Origin: Thiosocius sp965601425
Lineage (GTDB): Bacteria; Pseudomonadota; Gammaproteobacteria; Chromatiales; Chromatiaceae
DNA length: 11,545 bases
NCBI GenBank assembly: GCA_965601425.1
Contig: CBFCWF010000138.1
Coordinates: 1 to 11,545, forward strand
Direction: 5' to 3'
How positions within the stretch are numbered: position 1 is the stretch's first letter; every line of letters starts with the position of its first letter. Shown piece after piece: positions 6,374 to 11,545 of the stretch. A program made the position numbers and the translations under genes. The notes under the pieces were generated by a model, which worked only from the letters and a program-made list of their open reading frames with translations, ran no database searches and was not told where the DNA came from.

Positions 6374-6940
6374 ATGACCCGCAAACAAACAGTTTTGACA
6401 CGTCGCGCATTCTCTACCGGGGTAGGGGCGGCAGCATTCGCAGCGCCTTCTATTCTGGGCGCTCAAGAACAAGCTCCGGTTCGGCGCAACATGTCATCGT
6501 TCCGAACGCATGCTTGGCAGGATCACTTTGATCGGCTCGGAAATGGCATCATTATTTCGGATACGGTTTCACGTGTTCTGCAACATTGGACCGCAGACGG
6601 CGAAATGCGTATCTATCCAACGTCCGTGCCGATGACAGACGAGCTAACGCGGCGCGGATACACCGAAATCGTCTTCAAGGATCCAGAGCCGGACTGGGCG
6701 CCAACACCGTCCATGCTTGAAAGAGACCCCACTCTGCCATCCTATGTGCCCCCCGGACCGGAAAACCCTTTGGGCATCCGGGCCATGCATTTGACATGGC
6801 AGTATTACAGAATCCACGGGACAAACGATACACGCAAGATCGGGCGGCGCTCATCAAACGGCTGCATTGGTCTGTTTAACGAACAAATCATCGAAGTGTA
6901 TGACCGGACGCCAGTTGGCACTCAAGTCAAGCTAATCTGA
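6374..6940 (+). CDS. Tat-exported L,D-transpeptidase (YkuD domain), second copy with altered motif
   Basis: 188 aa. The N-terminus has a twin-arginine-like signal (TRRAFSTGVGAAAFAAPSI, cleavage near residue 30), unlike the first copy, which looks Sec-type. The C-terminal YkuD domain has RIHGTNDT (H148) and KIGRRSSNGCIGL with nucleophile C164. The arginine expected two residues after the catalytic cysteine (R171 in the first copy) is glycine here (G166). That arginine helps substrate carboxylate binding in the family, so activity or specificity may differ, although Gly may also be normal for this subfamily. The ATG at 6374 has GAGG about 8 nt upstream. The stop overlaps the next small reading frame by 1 nt (TGATG). 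It is a divergent paralogue of the preceding gene. Confidence 0.88.
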   Translation: MTRKQTVLTRRAFSTGVGAAAFAAPSILGAQEQAPVRRNMSSFRTHAWQDHFDRLGNGIIISDTVSRVLQHWTADGEMRIYPTSVPMTDELTRRGYTEIVFKDPEPDWAPTPSMLERDPTLPSYVPPGPENPLGIRAMHLTWQYYRIHGTNDTRKIGRRSSNGCIGLFNEQIIEVYDRTPVGTQVKLI

Positions 6941-7097
6941 TGGCGAGATCCGGCATTTTCATCGCGGCGGTCCTGGTTGTCGGGGGGCGCCTGTGATCTG
7001 GCAGCAGTTGCAGCCGGTCGAAAGCTTCATAAACAGCGGCGTGAAAATGGCTGTTGAATATGTGCGGGAACTGCAGCGTGCAAACGGGATCAACTAA
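6940..7097 (+). pseudogene. Small signal-anchored protein gene interrupted at a G6 run
   Basis: An ATG overlapping the previous stop opens a frame coding for MARSGIFIAAVLVVGG, a good signal or anchor, which then stops at 6994-6996. If the six-G run at 6982-6987 had one more G, the frame would continue through APVIWQQLQPVESFINSG to a TAA at 7095-7097, giving a 52-aa protein. The downstream frame has GC-rich third positions (25 of 36 by my count), as expected for coding DNA here, whereas the other shifted frame does not (8 of 23). The result fills the otherwise empty 170 bp and ends just before the ribosome site of the cytochrome gene. It may be a true frameshift, a homopolymer sequencing error, or slippage-controlled expression. 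No family is recognised. Confidence 0.5.
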
Positions 7098-7110
7098 TGG
7101 AGTGCTGGAA

Positions 7111-7701
7111 ATGCGAATAAAGGTTTGGATCACATCCACGGTCATTGCGACGATCGGCGTCGCGGCTTGGGCGCATACTGGGGCAACGGGTGTTGTCCTC
7201 GAGCGCATGCAAGGCATGTCTGCGATGGGAGAATCCATCAAGACACTCACCCCGATGATGCGGGGTCAAGTTCCATACGATGCCGATCTGGTACGTCGTG
7301 AGGCAGACGCAATGGTCGGGCATTCGGGTGAACAGATGGCACGGCTGTTTCCCGAGGGGTCGGGTGGGGGCGTGTCCAAAGCGTTGCCGTCAGTGTGGGA
7401 AGACAGCGAACAGTTCGCGGCCCTCGCGGAAGACCTGAAAACAGCCGCAGAAGGATTGAAATTAAGCGCAGGTAATGGGCTGGCCACAGCACAAAGCAAC
7501 GACAGTGGATCAATGATGGGCGGTACAACCGGCGGGATGATGGGCGGTGGCGCTGCCTCCATGATGGGTGGAGGTATGATGGGATCGAACCAGGTCATGA
7601 CGGGCGAGATGTTTGCCAACATGCCCGCAGACGCGGCGTTCACAATGGTTGCTCAGACATGTTCGGCCTGTCATCAGAAATTCCGCAAAGAAGACGAGTA
7701 A
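7111..7701 (+). CDS. Cytochrome c'-like protein with a methionine-rich insert
   Basis: 196 aa. Signal peptide (about 1-21, WAHTG), then a cytochrome c'-type four-helix pattern: VLERMQGMSAMGESIKTLTPMMRG, a second helix with VWEDSEQFAALAEDLKTAAEGL, and the heme-binding CSACHQKFRKE at the C-terminus (C184, C187, H188). The C-terminal CXXCH is the mark of the class II (cytochrome c') family. Between helix 3 and the last helix there is an extra segment (about 134-171) rich in Met and Gly with repeated MMGG units (SMMGG, GGMMGGG, SMMGGGMMG, then VMTGEMFANM), not part of the usual c' fold and resembling Cu(I)-binding Met motifs. The ATG at 7111 has GGAG about 8 nt upstream. The frame runs further up to 7054 but without a signal peptide at its start. 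Confidence 0.88.
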   Translation: MRIKVWITSTVIATIGVAAWAHTGATGVVLERMQGMSAMGESIKTLTPMMRGQVPYDADLVRREADAMVGHSGEQMARLFPEGSGGGVSKALPSVWEDSEQFAALAEDLKTAAEGLKLSAGNGLATAQSNDSGSMMGGTTGGMMGGGAASMMGGGMMGSNQVMTGEMFANMPADAAFTMVAQTCSACHQKFRKEDE

Positions 7702-7705
7702 GCAA

Positions 7706-8596
7706 ATGCGCTGGTGGCATTGGATTATTGGCGCGGGGTGCGTCGGTGGGATCGGAGTTGTCGCGGCAACGATAGCCTGGCCGATCGGAGCATCCGAGAC
7801 AGAGATAAGTCTGGCCGGGGATGTTGAACGGGGATCGTATTTGGCACGGGCCAGCGGTTGTATCGCGTGCCACACCAACTTTGAATCCGGAGGTGCCCCG
7901 CTGGCCGGGGGCGCCCCTCTCAAGACAGACTTTGGCACCTTTTACCCGCCAAATCTTACAACCGACGCGGAACATGGAATGGGAAACTGGACCGTGGCAG
8001 ACTTCGCAAAAGCAGTGAGGCAGGGTATCTCTCCTGACGGCGATCCCTATTATCCGACCTTCACGTATCCGTTTTATGCAAATTTCACGGATCAGGACAT
8101 TGCTGACCTGTGGGCCGCATTCCAGACCGTGCCAGCCGTGAACGTGCCAGCGCCAGCCCACGACGTCCCTTTTCCGTTCGATCAACGATGGGGGATGAAG
8201 CTTTGGAGAGCGGCGTTTTTGACGGAACCCTTTACGGCACCCGAAGCCGACAAAAGCGACGTCTGGAACCGGGGCAAGCTGCTGGTTAACGGTGCCGCAC
8301 ATTGCTCTGCCTGTCATACGACGCGGAACGTTGTAGGTGCACGCATTGTGGCTGAACGGTTTTCGGGCAACGATGCCCTGCCTGGAGGCGGCAAGGCCCC
8401 ATCGATCCGTTCCGGCGATCTTTTGTCAGAAGGTTGGACAGTAGACGATCTGGCTTATGCATTGCGATCTGGCATCACGCCTTCGGGTGATGTCTTTGGA
8501 GGATCAATGGCCGAAGTTGTACGCTATGGAACGAGCTTCCTAAGCGATGCAGACCTGACCGCGATGGCCACCTACCTTATGGACAACGATATATAG
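7706..8596 (+). CDS. Membrane-anchored diheme cytochrome c
   Basis: 296 aa from the ATG at 7706, 4 nt after the previous stop. One N-terminal transmembrane anchor (about 6-25) is followed by two class I cytochrome c domains with CIACH (C52, C55, H56) and CSACH (C200, C203, H204). The spacing and the linker (PYYPTFTYPFYANFTDQDIADLWAAF, then VPFPFDQRWGMKLWR) match the diheme cytochrome subunits that accept electrons from periplasmic dehydrogenases such as alcohol or gluconate dehydrogenase. No dehydrogenase subunit is present here; the neighbours are a multicopper oxidase and other cytochromes, so it probably moves electrons between the periplasmic copper oxidase and the membrane chain. Direction of flow cannot be told from sequence. 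Confidence 0.9.
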   Translation: MRWWHWIIGAGCVGGIGVVAATIAWPIGASETEISLAGDVERGSYLARASGCIACHTNFESGGAPLAGGAPLKTDFGTFYPPNLTTDAEHGMGNWTVADFAKAVRQGISPDGDPYYPTFTYPFYANFTDQDIADLWAAFQTVPAVNVPAPAHDVPFPFDQRWGMKLWRAAFLTEPFTAPEADKSDVWNRGKLLVNGAAHCSACHTTRNVVGARIVAERFSGNDALPGGGKAPSIRSGDLLSEGWTVDDLAYALRSGITPSGDVFGGSMAEVVRYGTSFLSDADLTAMATYLMDNDI

Positions 8597-8612
8597 CACT
8601 GGAAATCAACAG

Positions 8613-10001
8613 ATGATCACGCTCAATCGACGCCAGTTTCTCGCCACATCCAGCGCATTTGCCGGGATGTCAGCCTCTGCTGGTTTCGCCAATTCACCGC
8701 CAACCAACCTGATTGCACAAGAGAGCGACGTGCAGTTGCTGCCTGGTGACTATGGCAAAACTTCGCTTTGGTGCTTTGACGGGAGTTCACCGGGCCCGGA
8801 AATCCGTGTCGCCCAAGGTGGTCGGGTGCAGCGCAGATTGGTCAATCGGTTTTCCCAAGGAACTTCAACGCACTGGCACGGAATCCGGATCGACAACGCC
8901 ATGGATGGCGTTTCGGGCCTGACGCAGGATGCCGTCCAGCCAGGGGATGCCTTCGACTATGACTTTTTTGTCCCGGACGCTGGCACCTACTGGTATCACG
9001 CGCATAACCGTTCGTTGGAACAGGTGGCCAGGGGACTCTATGGCGCCCTGATCGTTGAAGAAGCGGAGGCCCTCGATATCGATCGGGAGGAGGTTTTGAT
9101 ACTTGATGATTGGCGCATCAATCCCGAAACCGCCCAGATCCAGAATGACTTTGGTGCGCCTCGTGATCTCAGCCACGCGGGAAGGCTCGGAAACCTGATT
9201 ACGACCAACGGGACTTTTAATCTCGCTTTGTCTGCGCGCAGGAATGAACGCCTGCGTCTGCGGCTCGTCAATGCCTCCAACGCGCGCAATTTCCAGTTGG
9301 GCTTGGATGGACTCGACGGGTGGTTGGTCGCCCTTGATGGGATGCCGTTGACTGCACCGTTGAAGGTAACTGACACCATGACCCTTGCACCGGCCCAACG
9401 TATTGACCTGATCGTCGATGTAGCGGCAAACGTCGGAGAAACGGCCCATATCGTTCAGGTTGGTCGCGAAGAGACTTTTAGCCAGGTCGCTTTCGAGGTC
9501 GAGGAAGGTGGCACCGTAAACCGCAGGGATGCGCCCGCGGCCCTGCCTCCGAATGACCACGCAATGGTTGATCTGCAGGACGCCACAACGCTCAGTCTGA
9601 GTATGGAAGGGGGCGCGATGGGCCGTTTGAGTTCCGCTTCTCTTGGTGGGGAAATCAAGCCGATGGGCGAGCTTGTTCAAGCCGGGTATTTCTGGTCGTT
9701 CAACGGGAAGGTTGACGGTATCGACGGCGAACCTTTCGCGCGATTGGACCGAGGGCAGAATGTGCGTTTGAAGATGGTGAACGATACGGTTTTCCCACAT
9801 GCCATGCACCTGCATGGTATGCACTTTCATGAAGTGGCAGAGGATGGCACGCTCGGACCACTACGTGATACCACGCTCCTTGAACGCGGAGAGACGCGTG
9901 AAGTCGCGTTCGTGGCGGACAATCCTGGCCAGTGGCTGCTGCATTGCCATATGTTGTCACATGCGGCTTCGGGCATGATGACCAAGATCGTTGTTGGATG
10001 A
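8613..10001 (+). CDS. Tat-exported multicopper oxidase, probable periplasmic Cu(I) oxidase
   Basis: 462 aa with a twin-arginine signal (NRRQFLATSSAF) and all four copper-binding motifs of a three-domain multicopper oxidase: THWHG (H87, H89), YWYHAHN (H129, H131), HAMHLHGMHF (H396, H399, H401) and HCHMLSHAASGMM (H444, C445, H446, H450; axial Met 455). It is thus a complete type 1 plus trinuclear enzyme that reduces O2 to water. It is shorter than PcoA/CopA-type oxidases and has no obvious Met-rich loop like that of CueO, so the substrate is open: Cu(I) is most likely from context, but cytochrome or phenolic electron donors are possible. The ATG at 8613 has GGA about 10 nt upstream. Its stop overlaps the next start by 4 nt (ATGA). 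Confidence 0.93.
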   Translation: MITLNRRQFLATSSAFAGMSASAGFANSPPTNLIAQESDVQLLPGDYGKTSLWCFDGSSPGPEIRVAQGGRVQRRLVNRFSQGTSTHWHGIRIDNAMDGVSGLTQDAVQPGDAFDYDFFVPDAGTYWYHAHNRSLEQVARGLYGALIVEEAEALDIDREEVLILDDWRINPETAQIQNDFGAPRDLSHAGRLGNLITTNGTFNLALSARRNERLRLRLVNASNARNFQLGLDGLDGWLVALDGMPLTAPLKVTDTMTLAPAQRIDLIVDVAANVGETAHIVQVGREETFSQVAFEVEEGGTVNRRDAPAALPPNDHAMVDLQDATTLSLSMEGGAMGRLSSASLGGEIKPMGELVQAGYFWSFNGKVDGIDGEPFARLDRGQNVRLKMVNDTVFPHAMHLHGMHFHEVAEDGTLGPLRDTTLLERGETREVAFVADNPGQWLLHCHMLSHAASGMMTKIVVG

Positions 10002-10492
10002 TGACCCGATCTGCATATCTCGGGCTTGGACTTGTGGGTGTCGCGGCGGTTGCGGCCTTCCTTTGGACTGAAATCGGCGACGCGCCCCTTTCGTCAAACT
10101 CCGCGAGCGCCGGCCCGGTCGACATAGCCGCAGGTGAGATCCTTTACGCGGAAAACTGCGCCGCGTGCCATGGTGCAAACCTAGAGGGCGAGGAAGACTG
10201 GCGCACGCCGCGCGAAGATGGAAGCCTGCCAGCTCCTCCGCACGACGCGACCGGACATACATGGCATCATCCTGACAGCATGCTTTTTACCTACACCAAG
10301 CAAGGGGGCCAGGCGACGCTCGCCGCGCAAGGCATTGAATTCAACAGCGGCATGCCGGGTTTCGGCGAACAACTGAGCGACGAGGACATCTGGAACATCC
10401 TCGCATACATCAAATCAATCTGGCCGGAGCGTGAACGCGCCGCGCAGGCCGATCGAACGGCACAGGACATAGCGTCAAAAGGAGACGGGTAA
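9998..10492 (+). CDS. Mono-heme class I cytochrome c, N-terminally anchored or exported
   Basis: 164 aa from the ATG overlapping the oxidase stop; the second ATG at 10001 would be one residue shorter. The N-terminal hydrophobic helix (about 6-24) is a signal or anchor. The heme site is CAACH (C54, C57, H58), with the probable axial Met in NSGMPGF (M119) and the C-terminal helix DIWNILAYIKSIWP. The region PPHDATGHTWHHPDSMLF between them is His-rich. This layout is common in small cytochromes that pair with copper resistance oxidases. Overlap with the oxidase gene (4 nt) and with the next gene (1 nt, TAATG) points to tight co-expression. Partner unknown; electron transfer to or from the oxidase is inferred. 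Confidence 0.9.
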   Translation: MMTRSAYLGLGLVGVAAVAAFLWTEIGDAPLSSNSASAGPVDIAAGEILYAENCAACHGANLEGEEDWRTPREDGSLPAPPHDATGHTWHHPDSMLFTYTKQGGQATLAAQGIEFNSGMPGFGEQLSDEDIWNILAYIKSIWPERERAAQADRTAQDIASKGDG

Positions 10493-11211
10493 TGAAGAGA
10501 TTTTTAGCCACCGCTGCACTTGTGATGCTTCCCATAGCTGCGATGGCAGACGGCCTTGACGAAAACCGGATCAAGGAACTTGTGCTGGAAGCCATCCGCG
10601 AAAATCCGGGCATTGTATTCGAGGCCGCCCAATTGTTCGAAGAGCAGCAACAAGCTTTGCAGGCGCAAGCCGCAGCGGAGGTTCTCGATACTGAAAAAGC
10701 CACGCTTGAAAATGATCCAAACGCACCTGTTCTGGGCAATCCGGAGGGCGATGTCACGGTTGTGGAATTCTTCGATTACAACTGCCCATATTGCCGTAGG
10801 GTCAAACCTGAAATGGAGGCACTGCTTGCCGCCGATCCCAACGTCAGGGTCGTGTATCGAGAGTGGCCGATTTTAGGGGAGGGTTCGGTGTTTGCCGCCC
10901 GCGCGGCATTGGCTTCGCGCAATCAGGGCAAGTATGAAGAATTCCACTGGGCGATGATGCAGTTAAAGCAACGCGCTGAGGAAGCCACGATTATTCGCGT
11001 TGCGGAAGACATCGGCCTCGATGTTGCACAGCTGCGTCGCGACATGACCGCACCGGAAATTGAAGAGCACATTCAAACTTCCATGCGGCTTGCGCAGTCG
11101 CTGGGGTTCAGTGGCACACCTTCATTCGTGATCGGCGACAGTCTTGCGCCGGGTCTGATTCAGGCGGACCAGATGATTGAACTTGTCGATCAGGCCCGGG
11201 CCGCCGAATAA
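10492..11211 (+). CDS. Periplasmic DsbA/ScsC-like thiol-disulfide oxidoreductase
   Basis: 239 aa with a Sec signal (cleavage after about AMA, residue 19), a helical N-terminal region of about 50 residues (DENRIKELVLEAIRENPGIV, then FEEQQQALQAQAAAEVL), then a DsbA-type thioredoxin fold: FFDYNCPYC with C98-P-Y-C101 and the cis-proline loop GTPSF (P210). The extra N-terminal helices resemble ScsC (suppressor of copper sensitivity) and Com1-like proteins, where this region allows oligomerisation and isomerase or reductase activity, rather than plain monomeric DsbA. The ATG overlaps the previous stop and has a strong AAGGAGA site. Copper causes mis-oxidation of periplasmic thiols, so a helper for the cytochromes or the Cys-dependent transpeptidases is plausible. 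It ends 8 bp before the convergent metallochaperone gene. Confidence 0.88.
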   Translation: MKRFLATAALVMLPIAAMADGLDENRIKELVLEAIRENPGIVFEAAQLFEEQQQALQAQAAAEVLDTEKATLENDPNAPVLGNPEGDVTVVEFFDYNCPYCRRVKPEMEALLAADPNVRVVYREWPILGEGSVFAARAALASRNQGKYEEFHWAMMQLKQRAEEATIIRVAEDIGLDVAQLRRDMTAPEIEEHIQTSMRLAQSLGFSGTPSFVIGDSLAPGLIQADQMIELVDQARAAE

Positions 11212-11219
11212 GGACAAGC

Positions 11220-11414
11220 CTACGCGGCTGAAGCGTCGTAGCCTGCGTCAACGATGGCTTGCCGCACGGCGGCTTGTTCCAATGTGCTTTGGACAGTGAC
11301 GAGGCAAAGGTCCAGATCGGTCGCAATGACGGCCGATGGGTCTTTCGCCTTGATACCGCTTTCGATGGCGGATGTGCAGTGTTCACAGGTCATTTTCGGG
11401 ACGGAAAAAATCAT
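11220..11414 (-). CDS. copZ: CopZ-like HMA-domain copper chaperone
   Basis: A 64-aa cytosolic heavy-metal-associated domain with the metal site MTCEHC (residues 8-13, cysteines 10 and 13) and the typical C-terminal pattern VRQAIVDAGYDA. Such proteins carry Cu(I) to P-type ATPases and regulators. The frame extends to a TTG at 11432 and an ATG at 11426, but the ATG at 11414 is best: GGAG lies 6 nt upstream and the protein then starts directly with the first strand (MIFSVPKMTC). It is read leftward from a CueR-type promoter (11443-11473) and converges with the thiol-oxidoreductase gene. Single HMA proteins can also be mercury-related, but the copper-type operator favours CopZ. Confidence 0.87.
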   Translation of the reverse strand: MIFSVPKMTCEHCTSAIESGIKAKDPSAVIATDLDLCLVTVQSTLEQAAVRQAIVDAGYDASAA

Positions 11415-11442
11415 GAGGGTCTCCATTTGCAACGCGACCTGA

Positions 11443-11473
11443 CTGTTGCTGATTCCACTGGCGGGAAGGTCAA
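11443..11473 (-). promoter_or_regulatory. CueR/HmrR-type copper operator-promoter for copZ
   Basis: Minus strand: TTGACC (-35, 11468-11473), then TTCCCGCCAGTGGAATCAG as a 19-bp spacer, then CAACAG (11443-11448). The ACCTTCCC-N-GGAA dyad with an over-long spacer is the signature of MerR-family copper activators (CueR/HmrR). The left arm is perfect, the right arm partial, and the -10 weak. Confidence 0.66.
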
Positions 11474-11486
11474 GACACTTTTGACC
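11468..11486. repeat. Short inverted repeat GGTCAA-N7-TTGACC
   Basis: A perfect 6-bp inverted repeat with a 7-bp loop whose left arm is the -35 of the copZ promoter. The right arm gives a TTGACC reading rightward, but no -10 or operator follows it at the proper distance, so it may be fortuitous. Confidence 0.3.
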
Positions 11487-11508
11487 GCAAAAAAATTCAG
11501 TTCCCCTC

Positions 11509-11539
11509 TTGAGCTTCCCGCAACTGGAAGCCTTAGATT
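11509..11539 (+). promoter_or_regulatory. CueR/HmrR-type copper promoter pointing out of the window
   Basis: Plus strand: TTGAGC (-35, 11509-11514), a 19-bp spacer TTCCCGCAACTGGAAGCCT carrying the AGCTTCC-N7-GGAAGCC dyad, and TAGATT (-10, 11534-11539). The dyad is a near-perfect inverted repeat and the 19-bp spacing is what MerR-type activators require. It predicts a copper-induced gene starting just right of the window, usually a Cu(I)-exporting P-type ATPase (copA/actP) followed by cueR/hmrR. Confidence 0.74.
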
Positions 11540-11545
11540 GAAAGC

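Noticed and set aside
6982..7051. Reading the broken small gene with one G fewer, giving a lipobox-like VVGGAC protein
   Set aside because: The resulting tail is short with AT-rich third positions (8 of 23 GC), unlike the one-G-more frame (25 of 36), which also ends right at the next gene.
7706..8596. Diheme cytochrome as a subunit of an alcohol or gluconate dehydrogenase
   Set aside because: The sequence type fits, but no PQQ- or FAD-dehydrogenase subunit is next to it; the copper oxidase context is a better guide.
8865..9830. A 321-codon minus-strand open frame opposite the multicopper oxidase
   Set aside because: Shadow of the oxidase gene; no ribosome site or family features, and the sense strand has every copper motif intact.
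11212..11250. Imperfect CTACG...CGTAG stem between the convergent thiol oxidoreductase and copZ genes as a bidirectional terminator
   Set aside because: Only five paired bases, lies mostly inside copZ, and lacks T runs.

Overview
The window looks like an accessory metal-resistance island from an alphaproteobacterium, most likely of the Rhodobacterales (Roseobacter/Paracoccus-like). The grounds are the high-GC codon usage, the protein styles (short MerA, DUF411/DUF2933 proteins, Tat-exported multicopper oxidase, cytochrome c') and the CueR/HmrR-type operators. No rRNA, tRNA, transposase, integrase or CRISPR is visible, so whether it sits on a plasmid or the chromosome cannot be told. The placement is inferred from protein style, not from a search.

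Left part (1-1554, rightward): the tail of an unrecognised membrane protein, then merA (mercuric reductase without an N-terminal metal-binding domain), the end of a mer operon that begins outside the window. Middle-left (1612-3344, leftward): two small units. One holds a DUF2933 membrane protein and an overlapping small lipoprotein. The other holds an exported DUF411 protein and a multi-pass membrane protein.

Middle and right (3471-11211, rightward): a long, tightly packed, apparently copper-related cluster. It contains an OmpR-type response regulator and its histidine kinase, two related L,D-transpeptidases, a small membrane-protein gene broken at a run of six G, a cytochrome c' with a methionine-rich insert, a membrane-anchored diheme cytochrome c, a Tat-type multicopper oxidase, a mono-heme cytochrome c and a DsbA/ScsC-like thiol protein. 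Most junctions are 1-4 nt overlaps or gaps of about 5-20 nt, which suggests co-transcription. The one large gap (134 bp) lies between the two transpeptidases.

Right edge (11220-11545): a CopZ-like metallochaperone on the minus strand, then two divergent CueR/HmrR-type operators. The outermost points rightward, so a copper-controlled gene (a Cu(I) P-type ATPase would be the usual one) is predicted just beyond the window.

Main discovery candidates: (1) a 16-bp direct-repeat motif, TACAT-N5-TACA, found exactly three times, each in an intergenic region (2200, 3412, 6275), which may be the binding site of the encoded response regulator and would tie the three transcription units into one regulon; (2) a periplasmic redox cassette of multicopper oxidase plus three c-type cytochromes, one Met-rich, co-encoded with cell-wall L,D-transpeptidases and a thiol oxidoreductase. 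Together these suggest a copper-stress envelope-protection programme: Cu(I) oxidation and electron disposal, cross-link remodelling, and disulfide repair. This reading is inference from gene content and order.
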